A DNA stretch of 64,000 bases from Pseudobdellovibrionaceae bacterium (GTDB lineage: Bacteria > Bdellovibrionota > Bdellovibrionia > Bdellovibrionales > Bdellovibrionaceae), in contig JAKFYD010000008.1 of the NCBI GenBank assembly GCA_021731025.1, positions 1 through 64,000 of the forward strand, given 5' to 3'. A program made the position numbers and the translations under genes. Under the pieces are notes generated by a model, which was given only the letters and a program-made list of their open reading frames with translations, ran no database searches and had not been told where the DNA came from. Positions 43,878 to 52,352 of the stretch are shown piece by piece (positions within the stretch are counted from its first letter, which is position 1; the number at the start of each line of letters is the position of its first letter).

Positions 43878-44655
43878 TGTGAAAGCCTTCAATGACTTCA
43901 GCGTTATCAATTAAACGCACAGGTCCTAAATGAGCCGCAATGAAACGACGATTCCAATGATCTTCCACGTAATCAACTTGCAAGCCTTTTTGGGAAAGAT
44001 TTTTCTTGATCTCTTCGGCGCTTAGATTTTTTTGCAAATTTTCATAAATGACCGAAGCTAATTTTCTTTGCTCGTCGCTAAGCCGCTGATTGCGCGAGCT
44101 CATGGCCAGGCCACTTTCTTCGCGCACAGTCCTTACGGGAACAATCTCGATATCCATGAAAAAACTTTGAACCATTCCTTGAATCAGTCGCAATTGTTGG
44201 AAATCTTTTTCTCCAAAATAAGCGCGATGGGGTTTAACCAACTGGAATAATTTCATGACGATGGTTAAAACTCCGTCAAAGTGTCCGGGTCGATGGGCTC
44301 CGCAAAGAACTTGGCTGTCTTTATTTTCTTGAATTTTGTAACGGTAGTTATCAAAGTAAATGTCGGAAAATTCCGGAGCAAAAATAACGTCGACGCCTTT
44401 ATCGGCCGCAAGCTTACAGTCTTGTTCCCAAGTCTTGGGGTATTTCTGTAAATCTTCAGGATTATTAAATTGGGTTGGATTCACGTAAATGCTTAGAACC
44501 GATATTTCGTTCTCTTGACGAGATTGCTCGAGCAATCGAGCATGACCTTCGTGAAGAGCTCCCATTGTGGGAACAAAGCCAACGCGGGCTACTTTCAAAT
44601 TTCGTCGCCAATTTTGCAGCTCTTTGGTAGTCGTTATTAGTTGCGGCGTGCTCAT
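43867..44655 (-). CDS. panC: Pantothenate synthetase PanC
   Basis: A 262-residue ligase that joins pantoate and beta-alanine with ATP. The HIGH-like site is P-T-M-G-A-L-H-E-G-H; T-Q-F-N, F-G-E-K-D-F-Q-Q-L and the KMSKS-like M-S-S-R-N-Q-R-L are present. It is slightly short of the typical 280 residues at the C-terminus. The ATG overlaps panB's stop by four bases. Confidence 0.92.
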   Translation of the reverse strand: MSTPQLITTTKELQNWRRNLKVARVGFVPTMGALHEGHARLLEQSRQENEISVLSIYVNPTQFNNPEDLQKYPKTWEQDCKLAADKGVDVIFAPEFSDIYFDNYRYKIQENKDSQVLCGAHRPGHFDGVLTIVMKLFQLVKPHRAYFGEKDFQQLRLIQGMVQSFFMDIEIVPVRTVREESGLAMSSRNQRLSDEQRKLASVIYENLQKNLSAEEIKKNLSQKGLQVDYVEDHWNRRFIAAHLGPVRLIDNAEVIEGFHNEN

Positions 44656-45455
44656 AGCTTCAGTCCCTCATCATAAGAGTGTTGAGCCGTAGGAAATTCT
44701 TTTTGCAGAACTTCATTGTGATATTCGTTAACGGCATCGCGCACGAGCTCCATTCCGTCCAAATATTTTTTCAAAAATTTAGGAGAAAACCCAGAATTCA
44801 TACCTAAGAGATCTTGCAGAACTAAAACTTGTCCGTCGACATCGGGGCCAGCGCCAATGCCAATGACAGGGATTTCTAAAGACTTCGTAATTTCTGCAGC
44901 CAAAGTCGAAGGCACACATTCAAGCACCAAAGAGAAACATCCTGCTTGTTGTAATTCTAAGGCTTGCTGTTTAATTTTTTCCTGTGCTGATTTTTTTCTT
45001 CCCTGAACACGAAAGCCTCCCAACATATGAATCGATTGGGGAGTCAGTCCCAAGTGACCCATGACGGGAACTCCGGATTGCACAATATGATGGACTAAAT
45101 CCAAATGCCCTTCAGCACCTTCCAGCTTAACGGCGTGAGCCCCAGCCTGCATCAGCTTCTCGACGGCATTGATATTTTCAGTTAAGTCTTTGCGGTAAGA
45201 AAGAAAGGGTAAGTCGGCGACAATAAACTTTGCCGAAGCTCCGCGAACAACAGCAGCCGTATGCAAGGCCATCATATCGACAGAGGCATTCAGCGTGCTG
45301 GTGAAGCCATGCATGACCATCGCTAAGGAATCACCCACTAAAAGGCAATCAATGTCAGTCTGATTTAAAATCCGTGCAAAAGTGGAGTCGTAACAGGTGA
45401 CCATTGAAATCTTTTTGTGAGCTCGTTTGCGTTCGATGAAATCAAGTATGGTCAT
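44652..45455 (-). CDS. panB: Ketopantoate hydroxymethyltransferase PanB
   Basis: A 267-residue TIM-barrel enzyme that adds a hydroxymethyl group from methylene-tetrahydrofolate to 2-ketoisovalerate. M-V-T-C-Y-D, L-V-G-D-S-L-A-M-V-M-H-G, K-L-E-G-A-E-G, V-M-G-H-L-G-L-T-P-Q and G-I-G-A-G-P-D-V-D-G-Q-V-L-V are all standard. Its ATG overlaps the upstream Rossmann/DUF2520 gene by four bases. Confidence 0.93.
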   Translation of the reverse strand: MTILDFIERKRAHKKISMVTCYDSTFARILNQTDIDCLLVGDSLAMVMHGFTSTLNASVDMMALHTAAVVRGASAKFIVADLPFLSYRKDLTENINAVEKLMQAGAHAVKLEGAEGHLDLVHHIVQSGVPVMGHLGLTPQSIHMLGGFRVQGRKKSAQEKIKQQALELQQAGCFSLVLECVPSTLAAEITKSLEIPVIGIGAGPDVDGQVLVLQDLLGMNSGFSPKFLKKYLDGMELVRDAVNEYHNEVLQKEFPTAQHSYDEGLKL

Positions 45456-46177
45456 ACTTCCCCCAGATCTATGTTTTGTGATTCTGCAAATGCAGAATAA
45501 ATTTTTTGAAAGGAATCATTTTCAAGCGAAGCTAAATTTTTTCGAATGGTGATCAAATCTTTTCTAGGCAAAGGGCCCGTCAAAGCTTGTCCACGGTGAG
45601 AGAGATAATTTTCCAGAATGGTTTGCAGGTAGATATCGCCAGCGTTTCGAGGCAATCCCATTTCGACCAGTCCCGAAGACATTTTTTCCCACAGCAGAAT
45701 AGGCAAGGTGCCGCCGAGAACACAAAGGCTGTGATAGAGAGCTTTTTTTTCTGCCGCCAAAACAGTGAATGAGTTTATCCACATCGGAAAAACTTCTTTC
45801 AATGAGCCCGCCCCTGTTAAAGCGAAATGAAGATTTTGATAGTGATCCAAAGAGTAGAGATCCGGCCCGAAACTCATCAGCGGATGAGCCGAAATTAAAC
45901 CTTCAATGTGAAGAGCTCCTGAAAAATGCACCCATCGGGACTGGGTTGCCCAAGCCGAATACTTTTTATAAAAGTCTTCAAGAGAGCGATCAGAGATTGC
46001 CAATAGGACATGAGTGGCTGCACTCAATTTCGATTTCAGATCTTCGATCGAGTCATCACGGCGGTTCCAGGTGGACAATTTATTGGGGGTCAGTGTTGAC
46101 GATAAATAAAAATGGAAGTGCTTAGCTAAAGCGCCAGAGCCAATGAGCAAATAGTGATGTGTTGGTACCTGTCCCAT
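45452..46177 (-). CDS. Rossmann/DUF2520-type protein, candidate ketopantoate reductase
   Basis: A 241-residue protein, first gene of the pan/coa operon. An N-terminal NAD(P)-binding Rossmann domain (Y-L-L-I-G-S-G-A-L-A-K-H-F) and a helical C-terminal domain (H-S-L-C-V-L-G-G-T-L-P-I-L-L-W) resemble DUF2520 proteins and the ketopantoate reductase layout. The start ATG 46177 has GAGG upstream; a frame to 46273 exists but lacks the family pattern. No PanE is present in the operon, so this gene may supply the missing reduction, like the PanG class described in Francisella. Homology to PanG was not tested. Confidence 0.68.
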   Translation of the reverse strand: MGQVPTHHYLLIGSGALAKHFHFYLSSTLTPNKLSTWNRRDDSIEDLKSKLSAATHVLLAISDRSLEDFYKKYSAWATQSRWVHFSGALHIEGLISAHPLMSFGPDLYSLDHYQNLHFALTGAGSLKEVFPMWINSFTVLAAEKKALYHSLCVLGGTLPILLWEKMSSGLVEMGLPRNAGDIYLQTILENYLSHRGQALTGPLPRKDLITIRKNLASLENDSFQKIYSAFAESQNIDLGEV

Positions 46178-46277
46178 AAAACCTCGGATCAAGTCCTGTA
46201 TCCTTTGCAAGATAGCAGTTTGTTCCAAAAAGACAAGAAGTCTTGATTGGTCGCAACATTTAAGGCATCTCATAGTT

Positions 46278-47021
46278 ATGAAATGGATTTATTGGTCTTT
46301 AATGGCTGCAGTTTTATTAGCAGGAATTGGCATATCCGTTTACTTTGGAGTTCAGCCTAAGGCTGTTCCTAAAATTAGTCTCAGTGGTTTTGAAGCCCCC
46401 GAAGAAATGGGTCAGGCCATTCTGAAGAGATTGCGTTTAGAAATTCAGAGTGCACCTGTTTTATTTCTTGGAGTTAGTCCCGAGCAGAAAGCTCATTACC
46501 AGATATGGCAAGAGCTGCTGAAACAGGCGAACGAACCCCAGTGGAAATACGATATTATTGTTGTCGAAAAGAATTTGCCCCACGCTGATCTTTTTAAAGA
46601 GGCTTCAGTTCCTGTGCAAAGCATGGATTTAAAATCCGAGTACGAGCAGCTAGCCGAAGGTCTGAAAAAAGCTCAAGCCGAGAAAAAAAGAATCGTTGTC
46701 ATTGCGCCCAGTATTTACATTTCTGGAATTCTTAAAGGAAATATTGCGGACCGATTGAAGAGCGAAAATAATATTAAGGCAGTTAGTTTTTCAACATCAA
46801 CTTTCCCTTTAACTGCGAATCAAGAAAAAGATATGGAAATTCCCTGTGTGCTGAATGACCAAGATCGCAGTGGAGCTGGCCTATTGGGATGTTTCATTAT
46901 TAAATCAGCGCGGCTGACTTATCGTAAGAAAAAAGTAATTAATAAATATCCTGGTGCTGTCGATCAAATCGGTTCACAAGAATATTTGGTTCTTTTTAAT
47001 CCGCAAAAGTTTTCTATATAA
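46278..47021 (+). CDS. Hypothetical protein with N-terminal membrane segment
   Basis: A 247-residue protein. Residues 4-25 form a hydrophobic segment (signal or anchor); the rest is mixed alpha/beta with alternating strands and helices (V-L-F-L-G-V-S-P-E, D-I-I-V-V-E-K, R-I-V-V-I-A-P-S), like a flavodoxin-type or type I solute-binding fold. I do not recognise the family. It is divergent from the pan operon, and its end overlaps the convergent nucleotidase gene by eight bases. Confidence 0.68.
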   Translation: MKWIYWSLMAAVLLAGIGISVYFGVQPKAVPKISLSGFEAPEEMGQAILKRLRLEIQSAPVLFLGVSPEQKAHYQIWQELLKQANEPQWKYDIIVVEKNLPHADLFKEASVPVQSMDLKSEYEQLAEGLKKAQAEKKRIVVIAPSIYISGILKGNIADRLKSENNIKAVSFSTSTFPLTANQEKDMEIPCVLNDQDRSGAGLLGCFIIKSARLTYRKKKVINKYPGAVDQIGSQEYLVLFNPQKFSI

Positions 47022-48387
47022 CTTCGTGAGATAATGGTCGTCGATGAGCCCGGAAATAAGTTCGTGGCGACAATTCGAGCAGATCACCCAGTTTGGTCAT
47101 ATAAACACAGGCATAACGTTCAATTTGATAAGCCAAATAACTTTCTTCATTCCCAGCTCGCATCAATTGTCCCCATTGAGGATTATACAGGCCCTGCTGC
47201 TTTTTAATGAGCTGGCTGATTTGGGAATCAATTTCAGTGATAGTCTTCTGAAGAGAATCGATTTTACTTTCATCGATCGGCCGTTTTTCCGTTCGATCGG
47301 TTAACAGCGAAGTCAGCTCGTCTTCGAGAGGTTCTTTGGTGTGCATCAGATTTTCAATTTCACTGACGATAGGAAGTGCTTTACGGTTATTGGACAACTC
47401 GCCCTCGAGCTCTTCCAGCACCATGGCTGTACGCCAGTTGCAATCTTTTTTCAGGCGCAGGATATCGCCGTAAATATGATCACCGATGTAAAGAATATCG
47501 TCCCCTTCGAGACCCAAATCCCGAGTGAACTGCTTCGCATTTCCGCCTTGAAATAAACCTGCGGTCAGCGGTGTTTCGATATTTTGCATACTTCCATCGT
47601 CGGGATTCACTTTCAGATAGCGATGATTCTCGTAGAAGAATTTAGGTTTATGCGCAAAGGTGATCACGATTTCAAAAAGATCAATCCAAGAGCGATGTTC
47701 TTGCAGAAAAGGAGTGATCGCATAATCCAAAAGCAATTTCGTGTAGTGGTAATCTGAATTCGTTAGAACAAAGATTTTTTTTCCATGTTTTTTGAATTTC
47801 TCGAGTCCATGAACCACATCAGGTTCTTTAATGATGTAATGATCGAGATTTTTTTTCACTTCTTCTTTCAAAGTGCCATCCCGATGAGCCTCGTCAAGAG
47901 CGTCCAAAATATCATCAGCGATTTGAGAATATTCGGGATACTCTGAAGCGGTATCGCTGTCTTTCAAGTCCACCATTTGTGAAAAAAGCACGGCCAGTGA
48001 ATAAGAAAAGAAAGTATCTACTGCCATATACTCACCATCGCTCAAATCAATGTAAGTGCTGCGATAAAGTTTTTGATGAGTTTTGAAATCTAGGGGCTGC
48101 AGGCCGTGGTAAGAAGAGCGAATCGCGGCATAGCGATTGAGCTTCAATAAATTCCCGCGTTGACGATCGATCACTAATCCACGCACAGCGAGGTTATGAT
48201 TGAATTGCAGCTTGCGAACTTTTTCTGGGTAACCTTTGCGGGTGATTAACTTGTCGATAATTTTTGAATGGGATAAGCGTTCAAAATTTTCAGTGTTGTA
48301 ACGGATCAAGGTGTGATCCATATCCACGCCGATGTATTTAATTTTTTTTAAATTCAAGGTTCGGTTAACGTAAACTCGACCGGGCAC
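47014..48387 (-). CDS. HAD-superfamily 5'-nucleotidase (cytosolic IMP-GMP type)
   Basis: A 457-residue HAD-IG family enzyme related to cytosolic purine 5'-nucleotidase. The catalytic D-x-D is in I-G-V-D-M-D-H-T-L-I-R-Y near residue 20; the later G-D-H-I-Y-G-D-I-L-R-L-K-K-D gives the metal-binding aspartates. Typical family residues such as F-V-L-T-N-S-D-Y-H-Y-T are present. It hydrolyses nucleoside 5'-monophosphates; the exact nucleotide is uncertain. The rhodanese gene lies eight bases upstream on the same strand. Confidence 0.87.
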   Translation of the reverse strand: MPGRVYVNRTLNLKKIKYIGVDMDHTLIRYNTENFERLSHSKIIDKLITRKGYPEKVRKLQFNHNLAVRGLVIDRQRGNLLKLNRYAAIRSSYHGLQPLDFKTHQKLYRSTYIDLSDGEYMAVDTFFSYSLAVLFSQMVDLKDSDTASEYPEYSQIADDILDALDEAHRDGTLKEEVKKNLDHYIIKEPDVVHGLEKFKKHGKKIFVLTNSDYHYTKLLLDYAITPFLQEHRSWIDLFEIVITFAHKPKFFYENHRYLKVNPDDGSMQNIETPLTAGLFQGGNAKQFTRDLGLEGDDILYIGDHIYGDILRLKKDCNWRTAMVLEELEGELSNNRKALPIVSEIENLMHTKEPLEDELTSLLTDRTEKRPIDESKIDSLQKTITEIDSQISQLIKKQQGLYNPQWGQLMRAGNEESYLAYQIERYACVYMTKLGDLLELSPRTYFRAHRRPLSHEVI

Positions 48388-48395
48388 ATTTCACC

Positions 48396-48755
48396 TCAAG
48401 AATGAGTGGTGGGAAAACCGAGATCATTCCACGCCAGCATTCCCCCCTTCATGTTAAAAACTTTTTTGAAACCTTGATCTGACAGAAAGGAAGCCGCTTT
48501 AGCTGAACGTCCACCACTTTTACAAATCAGGACGATATCCTCTGCAGGATTTAATTTTTGAAATTTTTCACTCAGTTGATCTAAGACTAAGAGCTCAGCA
48601 CCATCAATGTGTCCAAGTTCTCCGGTGAATTCTTCGGGTTGACGAACATCCACTAATTTTATTTTTGCACCAGACTGCATAAGTTCATTCAGCTCCTGGG
48701 GCATAACATCACTAACATTTTCGAACATAGGATTGGGATTTTTTGTTTTAAACAT
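48396..48755 (-). CDS. Single-domain rhodanese-like protein
   Basis: A 119-residue cytoplasmic sulfurtransferase domain of the GlpE type. L-V-D-V-R-Q-P-E-E-F, I-V-L-I-C-K-S-G-G-R-S-A (active-site cysteine and its cradle) and W-N-D-L-G-F-P are typical. It could transfer sulfur to small acceptors; substrates are unknown. It lies upstream of the nucleotidase with an eight-base gap, likely co-transcribed. Confidence 0.88.
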   Translation of the reverse strand: MFKTKNPNPMFENVSDVMPQELNELMQSGAKIKLVDVRQPEEFTGELGHIDGAELLVLDQLSEKFQKLNPAEDIVLICKSGGRSAKAASFLSDQGFKKVFNMKGGMLAWNDLGFPTTHS

Positions 48756-48787
48756 AGTGTTCCATCATATCTAAAATTTTTAACTTC

Positions 48788-50131
48788 TTGCAAGGAATCA
48801 TCGCCCTGCGTCCGAGAGAGAATCAAGTGTTTTTCGACAGAAAGTCGCTTAAACCTACCAGAGAGGCCAATTTGAATCCAAATCACAGTTTAGAAACGCA
48901 CTCATTATCGGCGGATCAACAGAAAGCCCTGAATTGGCTGCGCTCGGGTGAAAATGTTTTTTTAACCGGCGGGGCGGGCAGTGGGAAAAGTTATCTGATT
49001 CGTGAATATCGCAAAGAGGTGGACTCCCAAAGTTTACCTATTTTAGCTTCGACGGGCGTCGCTGCTGTGTTGTTGGGTGGACGCACTTTTCACAGCTTCT
49101 TTGGATTGGGAATTTTAGAAGGCGGTCCTAGGCTTGCCTTTGAACGAGCCAGTAAAAACAAAAAATTACTGAAGCGTCTTAAAGACGCCGAGGGCGTCAT
49201 CATTGATGAAATCTCGATGATTTCGGGGATGGCCTTTGAAACGGCAGAAATGATTGCTCGCTTTGCTCGTGAGTCCGAACTTCCTTGGGGTGGTCTTAGA
49301 GTTATTGCCGTTGGTGACTTTGCTCAGCTTCCCCCGGTCAGTTCGAGTGCTCAAAAAGATTGGTGTTTCCGCAGCCCCTCTTGGTTGAAGTCAGGATTTC
49401 AAGTGGCTTCCCTGCATTACAATCAACGAGTTCAAGAGAACCATTTCCTTGAAGTTTTGAATTACATCCGCAAAGGACAAGTTCCACCAATGGTCAGAGA
49501 TTTCCTGAATGAAAAATTGAAAGATCACGACGAAGATGCTCCAGGAACGCGCTTATTTCCGCGACGTCTGCAGGCTGAAGCTTACAATCAAAAAAAATTA
49601 GATGAAATCCAGGAAGATGAAATACAGATTCCGACAATCTATTTTGGAACTGAAAAGCAGCGAGAAATGTTAGCGCGAAGTTCCCCAGTCCCTGAGATTT
49701 TAAAAATTAAATTGGGCTGCGAAGTTCTTTTTTTACAAAATGATCCGCAGAAGCGTTGGGTTAATGGAACACGTGGTAAAGTGGTTGATATTGAAACTGA
49801 TAAAATTAAAGTGCGCAAGACTGGGGGCCGTGAAGTTCAAGTCGAAAAAGTGCAGTTTTCGCTACTCGATGCTGAAGGTCAAATTGCAGCTTCGATGGTG
49901 CAGTTCCCTTTGACCTTGGCTTACGCAACGACCATTCATAAAAGCCAGGGAGCTACTCTTGATGAAATTTGGTGTGATTTAGGAGCTTTGTGGGAGCCTG
50001 GACAAGCCTACGTAGCCCTGAGTCGCCTTCGTCACAGTGAAGGTTTGCATCTTTTGCGTTGGAACCCTCGATCTGTTTTAGTCGATCCTGCCGTCGAAAG
50101 ATTTTATCAGTCCTTGTCGCTTGAATTTTAA
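48788..50131 (+). CDS. Pif1-like superfamily 1 DNA helicase
   Basis: A 447-residue helicase. Walker A is T-G-G-A-G-S-G-K-S, followed by A-S-T-G-V-A-A, G-G-R-T-F-H-S-F, I-I-D-E-I-S-M (motif II), V-G-D-F-A-Q-L-P-P-V and the late T-I-H-K-S-Q-G-A-T-L-D and Y-V-A-L-S-R-L-R. These are the Pif1/RecD2-like 5'-3' helicase motifs, with roles in DNA repair or replication fork handling. An N-terminal stretch of about 30 residues may be extra; a TTG near 48871 would make a shorter protein that starts closer to the domain. Confidence 0.86.
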   Translation: MQGIIALRPRENQVFFDRKSLKPTREANLNPNHSLETHSLSADQQKALNWLRSGENVFLTGGAGSGKSYLIREYRKEVDSQSLPILASTGVAAVLLGGRTFHSFFGLGILEGGPRLAFERASKNKKLLKRLKDAEGVIIDEISMISGMAFETAEMIARFARESELPWGGLRVIAVGDFAQLPPVSSSAQKDWCFRSPSWLKSGFQVASLHYNQRVQENHFLEVLNYIRKGQVPPMVRDFLNEKLKDHDEDAPGTRLFPRRLQAEAYNQKKLDEIQEDEIQIPTIYFGTEKQREMLARSSPVPEILKIKLGCEVLFLQNDPQKRWVNGTRGKVVDIETDKIKVRKTGGREVQVEKVQFSLLDAEGQIAASMVQFPLTLAYATTIHKSQGATLDEIWCDLGALWEPGQAYVALSRLRHSEGLHLLRWNPRSVLVDPAVERFYQSLSLEF

Positions 50132-50169
50132 CTTTGTTAGGACTAAATCTGTTGAGGAATGGAGGCCTC

Positions 50170-51246
50170 ATGTCGAACTCAGAAAACACCAGCCCAGGTC
50201 AAACAACACCGAATAATCCTGTCGGACTTAACGGAGTTGATTTTATTGAATACACAGGGAAAGACGCTCAACACTTTGAAAGTTTATTTCCTCGTTTAGG
50301 ATTCAAGCTTGTTTCTACCCATCCCACAAAAAAAATAAAACTCTACCGTCAAGGTGATATTAATTTTATTTTAAACACCGAACCCAATACTTTCGCGACA
50401 CAGTTTGCTTCGCTTCATGGTCCTTCGATCTGTTCCACAGGCTTTCGTGTGAAAGATGCAGAAACAGCATTTCGCACGGCTATTTCTCGGGGCGGTCGAG
50501 CCTACGAAGGATCGGTGGAATTGAAAGGGGCAACTCCTTTTCCTGCGATTTATGGAATCGGCGATTCTTTAATTTATTTTATCGATGATAAAAATTCACA
50601 AAAACTTTATGGCGAAACTTTTAAAATTAAACCCGAGGACCAAGCCCCTGTCGGTTTAGGTCTAAGCCTTGTTGATCACTTCACGAACAATGTGCCTGTG
50701 GGTGAAATGCAAAAGTGGTGTGATTTTTACGAGAAAGTTTTTAACTTTCGTGAAGCCAGATACTTTGACATTAAAGGTAAACAAACAGGTTTGATTTCAA
50801 AAGTGATGCGCTCTCCTTGTGGAAAATTTTCTGTTCCCATCAATGAGCCGTCAGATAAAAAATCTCAGATTCAAGAATACATCGAAGAGTACAAAGGCTC
50901 GGGAATTCAACATTTGGCTTTGTCCACTGAGAATATCATTAAAACTTTAGAAGCCATGAAATCCAGCGAGGTGCAGTTTTTAACTCCTCCGCCAAAAACC
51001 TACTACGCCATGCTTCGCGATCGCTTACCGACATTAGTGGAAGACGTGAATCAGTTAGAAAGCCATGCGATCCTTGCGGATGGAGATCACGATGGTTATT
51101 TGCTGCAAATTTTTACTAAGAATGTCATTGGACCTATCTTCTATGAAATTATTCAACGGGAAAATCACTTTGGTTTCGGTGAAGGAAATTTCCAAGCCTT
51201 GTTTGATGCGATTGAAAGAGATCAGAAAGAACGCGGGTATTTATAA
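50170..51246 (+). CDS. hppD: 4-Hydroxyphenylpyruvate dioxygenase
   Basis: A 358-residue non-haem iron enzyme that converts 4-hydroxyphenylpyruvate to homogentisate in tyrosine breakdown. Two vicinal-oxygen-chelate domains are present. The iron ligands are seen in V-D-H-F (His), I-Q-H-L-A (His) and F-Y-E-I-I-Q-R (Glu), and G-F-G-E-G-N-F-Q-A-L-F is the C-terminal gate. ATG 50170 is preferred because GGAGGCCTC precedes it directly. Its stop touches the start of hmgA, so the two form an operon. Confidence 0.92.
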   Translation: MSNSENTSPGQTTPNNPVGLNGVDFIEYTGKDAQHFESLFPRLGFKLVSTHPTKKIKLYRQGDINFILNTEPNTFATQFASLHGPSICSTGFRVKDAETAFRTAISRGGRAYEGSVELKGATPFPAIYGIGDSLIYFIDDKNSQKLYGETFKIKPEDQAPVGLGLSLVDHFTNNVPVGEMQKWCDFYEKVFNFREARYFDIKGKQTGLISKVMRSPCGKFSVPINEPSDKKSQIQEYIEEYKGSGIQHLALSTENIIKTLEAMKSSEVQFLTPPPKTYYAMLRDRLPTLVEDVNQLESHAILADGDHDGYLLQIFTKNVIGPIFYEIIQRENHFGFGEGNFQALFDAIERDQKERGYL

Positions 51247-52352
51247 TGCATCAGTATTCTCAGGGAAAATTCACCACTCAAGGGCATAAAGGAATTCCTG
51301 AAGGTCACTTTGAAGAAGAGCAAGGGCGCAAAGGCTTTTTTGGTCCTGTATCTCACTTGATCAAACCCCAACCCAGCACACGGTGGAATAATATTGAAGG
51401 CCCGCTGCGGCCTCATTTGTATGATCTTGTTGAAATGGCGAAGAGTCATGGTCAGTGGCAAAGAATTTTATTTAACTCTGACGTCACAATTTCGAATTAC
51501 TGGTTGAAACCTAGTGATCCGACTCACGCGAAAGCTTTTCGCAATGCTGACGGCGATACCCTTTACTTTGTTCACAAAGGCAGCGGAGAAATCTTTACTG
51601 AGTTTGGATTGCTCAAGTATAAAACGGGAACTTACATCAATATTCCTAAGTGCGTGACTCACACTTTGCTTCCATCTGAAGAGTGTCAATTCTTAGTGAT
51701 CGAGTCTCACACCAGTTTTTACCGTGAACCCGAGCGGGGAATGGTGGGAAGAAACGCTTTTTACGATCCAACCTCTTTTGGTAAACCGTCATTGGATGAA
51801 ATGCATGCGCGCATGAAGGAAATTGGTTTCTCGGCGCTGGAAATTCAAATTAAGCGAAACAAAGAAATCACGCGCTTTACTTACAATGAAAATGTTTACG
51901 ACACTGTAGGATGGAAGGGCGATTTTTTCCCTGTTACTTTGCATATTAGCGACTTGATGCCTTTGATGAGTGCGAGAGTTCACCTGCCACCTTCGGCGCA
52001 CACAACTTTTGCGGCCAACGGTTTTGTCGTTTGCACTTTCTTGCCACGGCCTTTGGAATCTGATGCTGATGCTTTAAAAGTTCCTTTTTATCATCAAAAC
52101 ATTGATTACGATGAAGTTCTCTTTTACCACGACGGTAATTTCTTCAGCCGCGACAATCTCCATGCAGGAATGATCACTTTTCATCCGGCAGGATTTCCTC
52201 ATGGGCCCCATCCTAAAGCCGTGAAAAACATTGGCAACAAGACTCATACCGATGAAGTTGCTGTGATGGTCGATACTTGGCAGAATCTCAATGTGGATCC
52301 TTCCTTGGAAAAAGTAGAATTGAAAGACTATTGGAAGTCATGGATGAAGTAA
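51246..52352 (+). CDS. hmgA: Homogentisate 1,2-dioxygenase
   Basis: A 368-residue cupin-fold dioxygenase that opens homogentisate to maleylacetoacetate. Y-S-Q-G-K-F-T-T-Q-G at the start, the cupin motif I-N-I-P-K-C-V-T-H-T, and the late H-P-A-G-F-P-H-G-P-H-P with E-V-L-F-Y-H-D-G-N provide the iron ligands. It is slightly shorter than the eukaryotic enzyme, as in many bacteria. The stop overlaps the start of ribD. Maleylacetoacetate isomerase and fumarylacetoacetase are not in the window. Confidence 0.9.
   Translation: MHQYSQGKFTTQGHKGIPEGHFEEEQGRKGFFGPVSHLIKPQPSTRWNNIEGPLRPHLYDLVEMAKSHGQWQRILFNSDVTISNYWLKPSDPTHAKAFRNADGDTLYFVHKGSGEIFTEFGLLKYKTGTYINIPKCVTHTLLPSEECQFLVIESHTSFYREPERGMVGRNAFYDPTSFGKPSLDEMHARMKEIGFSALEIQIKRNKEITRFTYNENVYDTVGWKGDFFPVTLHISDLMPLMSARVHLPPSAHTTFAANGFVVCTFLPRPLESDADALKVPFYHQNIDYDEVLFYHDGNFFSRDNLHAGMITFHPAGFPHGPHPKAVKNIGNKTHTDEVAVMVDTWQNLNVDPSLEKVELKDYWKSWMK

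Noticed and set aside
52277-52342. Upstream extension of ribD to 52277
   Set aside because: It lies wholly within hmgA coding sequence and adds residues without family resemblance.
52200-52350. FMN riboswitch upstream of ribD
   Set aside because: ribD starts inside the end of hmgA; there is no untranslated leader and no conserved aptamer.
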